Virus record (IMG/VR): IMGVR_UViG_3300044675_002532
Location: 1-55,225 of that record
Strand: one strand, 5' to 3'
DNA length: 55,225 nt
From: a virus
Positions 23,552 through 29,979 of this stretch are shown here, one piece after another. The number at the start of each line of letters is the position of its first letter. Position 1 is the first letter of the stretch. A program made the position numbers and the translations under genes. The notes below the pieces were generated by a model. The model ran no database searches and was not told the origin of the DNA. It saw nothing but the letters and a program-made list of their open reading frames with translations.

Positions 23552-23919
23552 TTCAACCCCGCTACTTTGTATATACGTTCAACAATGTTTGACGGCGTAT
23601 CTGCTTGGCCCCTCACAAAACGAGCCAAAGTATTGCGATGAATGCGTATCTTTTTCGCCGCAGCAGATAGCGTAAGCCCCTGTTTCCGAAGGCTTAAATA
23701 GATTCGTTCTCCTTCGGTCAAACGACTTTCGATCGCTATATTGACTTGACCCTTGGTCTTGCGCTCAATAACCTTCAGCCACTTAGGTGATGGCGCTCTG
23801 GAACCGCTGGCCCACCGGGTCACGGCAGCGCGAGTACAGCCGCACATAAGCGCAAACTCTTCATGTGTCAAGCAGTTCTCTTCCAGCCACTCCGAAAGAG
23901 ATAAAATTCGTGTTTCCAT
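23548..23919 (-). CDS. Two-HTH transcription regulator (repressor candidate)
   Basis: 123 residues from the ATG at 23919. The first helix-turn-helix lies at about 15-45 (LTHEEFALMCGCTRAAVTRWASG, Xre/Cro type), the second at about 80-107 (GLTLSAAAKKIRIHRNTLARFVRG). No clear protease or dimerisation domain. The predicted promoter places the transcript start on the ATG, i.e. a leaderless mRNA. It is divergent from the recombination unit and borders a near-palindrome over both promoters, so it probably regulates them. Cro/CI-like or a phage-specific early regulator are both possible. Confidence 0.7.
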   Translation of the reverse strand: METRILSLSEWLEENCLTHEEFALMCGCTRAAVTRWASGSRAPSPKWLKVIERKTKGQVNIAIESRLTEGERIYLSLRKQGLTLSAAAKKIRIHRNTLARFVRGQADTPSNIVERIYKVAGLK

Positions 23920-23925
23920 GGTGAC

Positions 23926-23967
23926 ATCATGCCACCCCTTGCAATCCGTCACAAGGGGGTGTAGCAT
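23926..23967. promoter_or_regulatory. Divergent promoter pair with shared operator
   Basis: Rightward: TTGCAA (23939-23944), 17 bp, TAGCAT (23962-23967). Leftward: TTGTGA (23949-23954), 17 bp, CATGAT (23926-23931). CCCCTTG (23935-23941) and CAAGGGG (23952-23958) form an inverted repeat 10 bp apart that covers both -35 boxes. The leftward start would fall at about 23919, the A of the regulator ATG. The leader of the rightward transcript carries GAACACAAACACTAAACGAGG (23981-24001). Confidence 0.65.
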
Positions 23968-24008
23968 CTCTCTCCGTCGAGAACACAAACACTAAACGAG
24001 GAACGAAA

Positions 24009-24392
24009 ATGCGTAACGAAGTTGAGATTGCAAACGAGCTGTTCGAGGCCAAGCTGGCTGAGAAGGAAGCTAACGAGCGCCGCGTAGCCTTAGAAGAAGA
24101 ACTCATCGCACTAGTTGGTGCGCGTGAAGAAGGCTCGCAGACTCACGAGATCGGTGACTACAAGATCACCATCACCGGCAAGCTGAATCGCAAGATCGAT
24201 TGGGATCTGTTCGATCAGTCGATTGCAGCAAAAATCCCGCAGGACCTTCAGCCCGTGAAGATCAAGCGCGAGCTTGACGACACTGGCGTGAAATACCTCG
24301 CCAACAACGAGCCGCAAATTTACAAGCTGCTCGCCAAGGCGTTAACCATCAAACCCGCCAAAACAGCGGTAACCATCGTAAAAGGAGCTTAA
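24009..24392 (+). CDS. DUF7173-like protein, recombination operon
   Basis: 127 residues. First 30 residues form a coiled-coil helix, then THEIGDYKITITGKLNRKIDW (about 45-65) and a C-terminal beta region. I recall this architecture as a family found next to Sak4-type ATPases in phages (DUF7173). It may be an accessory of the recombination proteins. The ATG at 24009 follows GAGGAAC. First gene of the plus-strand recombination unit. Confidence 0.6.
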   Translation: MRNEVEIANELFEAKLAEKEANERRVALEEELIALVGAREEGSQTHEIGDYKITITGKLNRKIDWDLFDQSIAAKIPQDLQPVKIKRELDDTGVKYLANNEPQIYKLLAKALTIKPAKTAVTIVKGA

Positions 24393-24398
24393 TAGCAC

Positions 24399-25163
24399 AT
24401 GGCTATTTCACTTAGCAGTCTGAGAAAAACAGGGGTGGCTCGCCCGCCCCGGATCGTGCTCTACGGAACCCACGGCATCGGTAAGTCCACCTTTGCCGCG
24501 CAGGCTCCGAACCCGGTCTTCATTCAAACCGAAGAGGGCCTCGACGCCATCAACGTGACGGCATTCCCGCTGTGCCAGTCTTACGAGGACATCATGGAAG
24601 CTATCGGCTCGCTGGCCGAAGAGAACCATGACTTCTCAACGGTCGTGATCGACAGCGCCGACTGGGCCGAGCAGCTCGTTCACAAGCGAGTCGCGAAGGA
24701 CAACAACGTCGCCACGATCGACGCCATTGGCTACGGTCGCGGATACAAAGCCGCAGCCGACTACTGGAAGCAGATTCTGGAAGGGTTGGACCACTTGCGC
24801 TCTGCAAAGAACATGCAGGTGGTTCTGCTCGCGCACACGCAGGTCAAGCGTTTTGATGACCCGCTGGCTGATCCGTATGACCGCTATCAGTTGGATCTGC
24901 ATCACGGCAGCGCCAGCCTGATTAGCGAGTGGTGCGACATCCTGATGTTCGCGAACCAGCAGTACAGCACCGTGAAGAGTGACGTTGGCTTTAACCAAAA
25001 GATCACTCGCGCTGTGGGTAACGGTAACCGCGTGCTGTACACGCAGGAGCGACCGGGCTGGCAGGCGAAGTCTCGCTGGCCTCTGCCGGACCAACTGCCC
25101 CTTGATTACGCCAAGTTTGCAGAAGCACTTGGCACTTCTATGAACGCTGTAATTGGAGAGTAA
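24399..25163 (+). CDS. Sak4-like RecA-fold ATPase (single-strand annealing protein)
   Basis: 254 residues, the usual Sak4 size. Walker A GTHGIGKST (23-31), Walker B VVIDSAD (82-88), and VVLLAHT (141-147) before a core-ending stretch with Arg residues. Sak4 proteins anneal single strands at phage ends or during replication. It is followed by a DUF669-like protein, which often partners with it, and a Cas4-like nuclease. AAAGGAG lies about 10 bases before the ATG. Confidence 0.85.
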   Translation: MAISLSSLRKTGVARPPRIVLYGTHGIGKSTFAAQAPNPVFIQTEEGLDAINVTAFPLCQSYEDIMEAIGSLAEENHDFSTVVIDSADWAEQLVHKRVAKDNNVATIDAIGYGRGYKAAADYWKQILEGLDHLRSAKNMQVVLLAHTQVKRFDDPLADPYDRYQLDLHHGSASLISEWCDILMFANQQYSTVKSDVGFNQKITRAVGNGNRVLYTQERPGWQAKSRWPLPDQLPLDYAKFAEALGTSMNAVIGE

Positions 25164-25168
25164 ATAAA

Positions 25169-25663
25169 ATGGCTAAGCTTGATCTTAATCCCGCTGACTT
25201 TCAGAACATTGAGCAACCTGTTTCGGAACTCCTGCCTGTTGGTGATTACGTCATGCAGATTATTAAATCTGAGCGTCGTGATACCAAGTCGGGTACCGGC
25301 TGGTACTTGCAGTTGGAGTTCGACGTTCTGAGTGGTCCATGCCAACCGGGGCGCAAGTTCTGGGATCGCCTGAATCTCAAGAACGTCAGTGAGCAGGCGC
25401 AGCAGATTGCTCAGCGCCAGTTCCACGCACTTTACACCGCCATGGGCTACGACTTCCCGCCGAGCGAATCGGACGATCTACACTTCAAGCCTGTTCGCGT
25501 TGTGATCAAACATAAAGAAAATAAGCAGGGTGCTTTGGAAGCTCAGGTCAAATACTTCCCTGTTGGTGGAACGGCTCCTCAGCGCGTAGCCGCCGCCGCT
25601 CCGGCCCCGGCAGCAGCACCTACGGGCGCTGCACCGAAGCCTTGGGAACGTCATAAGAAGTAA
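25169..25663 (+). CDS. DUF669-like, single-strand DNA-binding candidate
   Basis: 164 residues. LPVGDYVMQIIKSERRDTKSG (about 23-43) and YLQLEFDVLSGP.PGRKFWDRLNL (about 47-72) are typical of DUF669 phage proteins, which are OB-like and probably act as single-strand DNA-binding proteins with Sak4. The C-terminal tail is a low-complexity Ala/Pro linker ending in PWERHKK; it lacks the acidic tip of bacterial SSB. Five bases separate it from the Sak4-like gene. Confidence 0.75.
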   Translation: MAKLDLNPADFQNIEQPVSELLPVGDYVMQIIKSERRDTKSGTGWYLQLEFDVLSGPCQPGRKFWDRLNLKNVSEQAQQIAQRQFHALYTAMGYDFPPSESDDLHFKPVRVVIKHKENKQGALEAQVKYFPVGGTAPQRVAAAAPAPAAAPTGAAPKPWERHKK

Positions 25664-25669
25664 ATAAAG

Positions 25670-25745
25670 AGGCGCGGCATCCGGGGGCATATACCTCTGC
25701 CTTACCCCACTACTACCGGGTGTCGCGCCTCCCTCTTGGAGGGGC
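25670..25745 (+). promoter_or_regulatory. Long leader hairpins hiding the next ribosome site
   Basis: GAGGCGCGGCATCC (about 25670-25683) pairs with GGGTGTCGCGCCTC (about 25717-25730) over 14 bp with two G-U pairs. A second, short hairpin CCCTC/GAGGG (about 25731-25743) contains the GGAGGGG ribosome site of the nuclease gene at 25747. The arrangement suggests translation control of the nuclease gene; the mechanism is unknown. Confidence 0.5.
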
Positions 25746-25746
25746 C

Positions 25747-26697
25747 ATGGCTAACATTTCAGACTATCAAGACTTGACGCTTCGGGCGGTTAACGCCGCC
25801 ATGGAAGCCGAGCAAGAAAATCGCCCTAGGGGGTACCTTGGGGCTTCCGCAGTGGGTGATGTATGCGATCGCAAACTGTGGTTAAATTTCCGCTGGGTCA
25901 AGCGAGGGTTTATCGAAGCCGCTGGGCTACGTCGAATTAACGATGGGCACCGGGGTGAACAGGTAGTTGCAGACCTACTCCGCAAGGTAGCGGGGCTAGA
26001 TCTTTCCACGGAAAAGGAACCCGGTGTTCAGCACTCCTTTGAGGCGCTGGGCGGACACTTTCGCGGTAACTGCGACGGGTTACTGACGGGCTTGATTCAA
26101 GACCCAGACACGCTCTACGTCTGGGAATGCAAAGTCACTAACGACACCAAGTACAAGAAGCTGGTGTCTCTCAAAGCCAAGAGCGAAGCCGAAGCATTGA
26201 AGAGCTGGGACTACGTGTACTACGCGCAGGCTCAGATCTATATGCATTACTTCGGTGCTACGAAGCATTACTTAACCGCAGCCTCTGCTGGCGTGCGCGA
26301 CATCACTAGTGTTGTCACTGAGTACAACAAAGACGATGCCGAGAAGTTTATTGAGAAAGCCAACCGAGTGATCTTTGCTAGCAGACCCGCTGGCAAGATC
26401 TCCAACAACCCGGCATGGCACGAGTGCAAGTACTGCACCTTCCATAGCATGTGTCACGAGCAGGACATGCCAAGGCAGAAGTCTTGCAGGACCTGCCTGC
26501 ACAGCACGCCGCTCAAGACGGGCGGATGGAAGTGCGAGTTGCACAATAACGGCATCAATCTAGAAGCTCAGATAAAGGGCTGCGAACATCATCTTTTCGT
26601 ACCAGACTTGATACCCGGAGAGCAGATAAACTCAGGACCGAACTGGGTTGAATACAAACTGGGGGACGGGTCTGTATGGATCGACCAATCGAAGTAG
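25747..26697 (+). CDS. PD-(D/E)XK nuclease, Cas4/AddB-like
   Basis: 316 residues from the ATG at 25747. GASAVGDVCDRKLW (32-45) is the N-terminal motif with C40; D110 (GNCDG) and E127-C-K129 (WECKV) are the nuclease residues. C227, C230 and C236, with C40, could hold an iron-sulfur cluster as in Cas4 and AddB. A further Cys group (C247, C250, C263, C279) follows. It probably trims DNA ends for annealing or replication. No CRISPR genes or repeats are near, so it is not an adaptation gene. Confidence 0.8.
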   Translation: MANISDYQDLTLRAVNAAMEAEQENRPRGYLGASAVGDVCDRKLWLNFRWVKRGFIEAAGLRRINDGHRGEQVVADLLRKVAGLDLSTEKEPGVQHSFEALGGHFRGNCDGLLTGLIQDPDTLYVWECKVTNDTKYKKLVSLKAKSEAEALKSWDYVYYAQAQIYMHYFGATKHYLTAASAGVRDITSVVTEYNKDDAEKFIEKANRVIFASRPAGKISNNPAWHECKYCTFHSMCHEQDMPRQKSCRTCLHSTPLKTGGWKCELHNNGINLEAQIKGCEHHLFVPDLIPGEQINSGPNWVEYKLGDGSVWIDQSK

Positions 26698-26885
26698 ACG
26701 ATGAAGAGATAGAAGTAGACGCAACGATGCTGCTGACCGCTGACGATCTGGACATCGTTATGAAGGCTCTGGATTGTTACGCCTACGCTCTCATCATGGC
26801 ACAAGCAGTCGGTGAACTAGAACGAGTGAAACAAGTGGCAATGGCGATTGTTCAGTCATGCCCGAAACCGGAGCTGGATTCGTGA
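26676..26885 (+). CDS. Small acidic helical protein
   Basis: 69 residues. Acidic start, then 'LTADDLDIVMKALDCYAYALI' and a second helix. It overlaps the nuclease by 22 bases and the helicase start by 4 (GTGA). No family recognised; it may be an accessory subunit of either neighbour. Confidence 0.55.
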   Translation: MDRPIEVDDEEIEVDATMLLTADDLDIVMKALDCYAYALIMAQAVGELERVKQVAMAIVQSCPKPELDS

Positions 26886-28486
26886 TTACTCTTAGACCTT
26901 ATCAACAAGAAGCGATCGATAGCACTCTAAGATACTTTGAGTTGAACGACGGCAATCCGCTGATCGTGCTACCTACCGGCACCGGCAAGAGCATTGTCAT
27001 CGCGGAGTTCTGCAAGCGCATTCTCGCTCAATGGCCAGATACAAAGATTCTGGTCGTGACGCACGTTCGCGAGTTGATCCGTCAGAACTACGATGAGCTG
27101 AAGACGCTCTGGCCGGAAGCGCCTGCTGGCGTGAACTCGGCTGGCTTGAAGCGCCGTGAGTACGACCCGTCAATTGTATTCTGTGGGATACAGTCGGTTC
27201 ACAACAAAGCATCCAAGTTCGTGAAGGTGGACTTGGTGCTGGTGGATGAGGCGCACCTGATTCCGCGTAAGACCAATACGATGTATCAGAAGTTCCTCAA
27301 GAACCTGAAAGTGATGAACCCGCACCTGCGGGTGGTGGGCCTGACGGCTACGCCATACCGGCTCGACTCCGGTCTTCTGTATGGCGGTGATGACTCGCTC
27401 TTCGACGGCCTGTCTTACGAGGCTGGCGTTCGCGAGATGGTCGAGCAGAAATATTTGACAAAGCTCGTATCGAAGCAGCCGAAGACGCGATTGGATGTCA
27501 GCGGAGTCAGCACCCGAGGCGGTGAGTTCGTAGCTGGTGAGTTGGAGCGTGCGGTCGATCGCAGCGATGTCAACGAGGCAGCGGTGCGCGAGATCGTGAG
27601 CTTCGGAGCCGAGCGCAAGTCATGGCTGATCTTCTGCTCGGGCGTGAGTCACGCCACGCACATAGCCGAGCTAATCAGGAAGCATGGTATCTCCTGTGAA
27701 ACAATCTTCGGGGACACTCCCGATGCCGAGCGCGATCGGATTGTGCGTGACTTCAAGGCAGGCAAGATCCGCTCAATAGCCTCCATGGGCGTGCTCACGA
27801 CCGGCTTTAACGCGCCTGCGGTAGACCTGCTCGCTCTGCTGCGACCGACCCAGTCAACCGGGTTGTATATACAGATCATGGGTCGCGGAATGCGCAACTA
27901 CCCCGGCAAGGAAGACTGCCTCGTGCTGGACTTCGCCGGTAACGTCGCTCGGCACGGGCCGGTGGATCGGGTCAATCCTAAAAAGCCGCGCAAGACCGAG
28001 GAGGCAGGCGAAGCTCCGACCAAGACCTGCCCAGAATGCGACAGCATCGTTTTTGCGGCGCTCACTGAGTGCCCCGACTGTGGATACGTCTGGCCCCCTA
28101 GAGAGCCTGAGATTGAGCGCACGGCGACGACGCTGCCGGTGATGAGCACCGCCATCCCGAGCCAGTGGGTCCCAGTCAACTCTGTTGCGTACAGACAACA
28201 CGTTAAGCCCGGAAGCCCTAACAGTCTGAGAGTCGAGTACCGCTCAGGCATGGTGGTTTATCGGGAATGGATCTGTCTTGAGCACAAGGGATTCGCACGA
28301 GACAAGGCAATCAAGTGGTGGATGGATCGCATGACCGGGCCGGGAATCATCCCGACCACGACAGTAGATGCGATCGGTAAGGCAAATTCCTTACTCAAAC
28401 CTGCCGAAATTAAGGTTCAGAAGAATGGCAAGTACACGGAAATTGTCGGTTTTCGGTTCGTGCAAGATCTGCAAGAGACAGGCTAG
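26882..28486 (+). CDS. SF2 DEAH-box helicase with zinc ribbon
   Basis: 534 residues from a GTG at 26882 in a GTGA overlap, with GGAG upstream. Walker A PTGTGKS (31-37), DEAH (122-125), GLTATPYR (153-160), TTGFN (306-310) and QIMGRGMR (331-338) cover the helicase motifs of the UvsW/RecG-like SF2 group. A C-terminal zinc ribbon (C383, C386, C397, C400) and about 130 more residues follow. It likely unwinds or remodels branched DNA in recombination-dependent replication with Sak4, the Cas4-like nuclease and RusA. Confidence 0.85.
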   Translation: MITLRPYQQEAIDSTLRYFELNDGNPLIVLPTGTGKSIVIAEFCKRILAQWPDTKILVVTHVRELIRQNYDELKTLWPEAPAGVNSAGLKRREYDPSIVFCGIQSVHNKASKFVKVDLVLVDEAHLIPRKTNTMYQKFLKNLKVMNPHLRVVGLTATPYRLDSGLLYGGDDSLFDGLSYEAGVREMVEQKYLTKLVSKQPKTRLDVSGVSTRGGEFVAGELERAVDRSDVNEAAVREIVSFGAERKSWLIFCSGVSHATHIAELIRKHGISCETIFGDTPDAERDRIVRDFKAGKIRSIASMGVLTTGFNAPAVDLLALLRPTQSTGLYIQIMGRGMRNYPGKEDCLVLDFAGNVARHGPVDRVNPKKPRKTEEAGEAPTKTCPECDSIVFAALTECPDCGYVWPPREPEIERTATTLPVMSTAIPSQWVPVNSVAYRQHVKPGSPNSLRVEYRSGMVVYREWICLEHKGFARDKAIKWWMDRMTGPGIIPTTTVDAIGKANSLLKPAEIKVQKNGKYTEIVGFRFVQDLQETG

Positions 28487-28769
28487 AGGGTTTCTGTATA
28501 TCCCCCAACGCGGGCATTCGAAAAAACCTGCCCAGTTTTGTTCCATTAAATGCATGGATAACTACATGATCGATAAGTCACCCAACGAGAAAGTTGCGCT
28601 CAACGAAGCCTCCGCAGCAGCGGGAGCCTTCATTGAGGCGACTGGTAACTACGACTTCACGAAGTTCACGCCGGATCAGTTCGATGAGTTCATCGAAGCG
28701 ATCGTGACCGCCTACGTGGATTCACTTCAGGCTCAGCGAATCGATGCCGAGGGTGTAAGATTCCCCTAG
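28425..28769 (+). CDS. DUF6511-like zinc-binding phage protein
   Basis: 114 residues from the ATG at 28425 (62 bases inside the helicase gene). CKIC (13-16) and CSIKC (about 37-41) form a probable zinc site, then MIDKSPNEKVALNEASAAAGAFIEATG (about 47-73) and a helical C-terminus with FDEFIEAIVTAYVDSLQAQ. This pattern is familiar as a small phage protein (DUF6511) of unknown role. Last gene of the plus-strand recombination unit; its stop overlaps the converging phosphoesterase stop by 4 bases. Confidence 0.6.
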   Translation: MASTRKLSVFGSCKICKRQARGFLYIPQRGHSKKPAQFCSIKCMDNYMIDKSPNEKVALNEASAAAGAFIEATGNYDFTKFTPDQFDEFIEAIVTAYVDSLQAQRIDAEGVRFP

Positions 28770-29761
28770 ACCTCTTTACCCCGGAACCAAGCCTTACCAT
28801 GTTCGACGACGCACAGTTCCGGCTGAAGCATCTTACCGCCCACAAAAGTAAGAACGGCAAAGCCCGATGCCCAGTTGACCGGGCCAGCCTCGGTGTAGTT
28901 GAACTGCGGCCCATATGGCTCCGCAAGCGTCCCGGTGTCTACGCCGTATCTGCGACCGCGATAATCCGCCCACGGCGTAACCTGAAGCTTGTGGAGATGC
29001 CCGTGGACATAGGACACCCCAGCCTTGAGAGTTGAATTGTACGAGGAGTGAATGCCTCCTCCTACCGGACGGTGACGGATACAGACCCAGCCATCCTGCT
29101 CGCGGTTTAGATGCAACGCCCAGCCAGCCTCCCAACGCGGGAGATAGTCGAGCAACGTCGTACCTACCATCTCTTCAAACTCGCCAGCTCGACCAGACAG
29201 ATAGTTCTCAAAGCGGCTGTCGTGGTTACCGATGGTGCGGATTAATTTAGCGCCTTTCGCAGCCCGTTCGATCTCAGCGCAGCGGTCCTGAACAGTGTGG
29301 ATCTCGTCCTTCAGCTCAGGCTGCTTTTCCCACATGATCCGAGCGTGACGGCTGATGCGAGCGCCATCCAAGATGTCGCCATTGAGCACCACCATCTTCG
29401 GACTAAGCTGCTTAGCTAACTTGCAAAAGGCTTCGTGTCCGGGAGTAACAATACCGGGCCAATAGTGCGCATCCGATGCCACGAGAACCACACCATCGTG
29501 CAGCTCGTAGTCCATCACATGCTTGTAGACCTTGGACCGATGCTCTGCGATTTTATCCAGTATCTGCCCTTTTTGTGCTCGCCAGCTATTTCCTAGGCCT
29601 TTACTCTCAGACGGCAGCGATATGCCGTATCTGATTTCTATGGTTCTTCTTCTGGCTCGGATGGCTCGTACATCCATCTTGAAGAACTCTGAGACTTTAC
29701 TGGCGCTCTTTAGTTTTTTCCAAGCTTCGATGAATTCAGAATCATTTACCTTTGTCGGCAC
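28766..29761 (-). CDS. Calcineurin-like metallophosphoesterase with N-terminal HTH
   Basis: 331 residues. The metal-binding motifs are DAH (97-99), NGD (127-129), GNHD (178-181) and HGHLH (253-257), giving a complete dinuclear site. The first 45 residues look like a helix-turn-helix (ASKVSEFFKMDVRAIRARRRT), as seen in phage phosphoesterases related to Mre11/SbcD nucleases. It may be a DNA exonuclease or a nucleotide phosphatase. It is the last gene of the leftward late block, and its stop overlaps the converging early gene. Confidence 0.8.
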   Translation of the reverse strand: MPTKVNDSEFIEAWKKLKSASKVSEFFKMDVRAIRARRRTIEIRYGISLPSESKGLGNSWRAQKGQILDKIAEHRSKVYKHVMDYELHDGVVLVASDAHYWPGIVTPGHEAFCKLAKQLSPKMVVLNGDILDGARISRHARIMWEKQPELKDEIHTVQDRCAEIERAAKGAKLIRTIGNHDSRFENYLSGRAGEFEEMVGTTLLDYLPRWEAGWALHLNREQDGWVCIRHRPVGGGIHSSYNSTLKAGVSYVHGHLHKLQVTPWADYRGRRYGVDTGTLAEPYGPQFNYTEAGPVNWASGFAVLTFVGGKMLQPELCVVEHGKAWFRGKEV

Positions 29762-29969
29762 GATCCACCTTTATGCCTAGTTCTTTGCGGCGCTTGTTGG
29801 TTGCTTTATCGTCCCGAGATGCACGCCATTCCAGATGGCCATCTACAAGCCGATACTCTTCCTTGTGAACCAACGCACAGTCACAGCACTCCGAGTGTGT
29901 GTACCCACGGACCCGGTACCATATCCCGTCTTCTATTTGGACTGGAATGTACTTGTCCTTCTTTTTCAT
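29742..29969 (-). CDS. Small basic protein, unknown function
   Basis: 75 residues, very basic, with HSECCDC (25-31) as a possible metal site and a Lys/Arg-rich C-terminus. It overlaps the phosphoesterase gene by 20 bases. No family recognised; a DNA-associated accessory to the phosphoesterase is a guess. Confidence 0.5.
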   Translation of the reverse strand: MKKKDKYIPVQIEDGIWYRVRGYTHSECCDCALVHKEEYRLVDGHLEWRASRDDKATNKRRKELGIKVDRADKGK

Positions 29970-29979
29970 GGGCTTGACT

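Noticed and set aside
23548-23919. Evidence of a temperate integrating phage
   Set aside because: A repressor-like gene and switch exist but no integrase, excisionase or att site was found, so integration is not supported.
25747-26697. Cas4-like gene considered as part of a CRISPR system
   Set aside because: No cas1, cas2, repeats or other cas genes nearby; the context is phage recombination.
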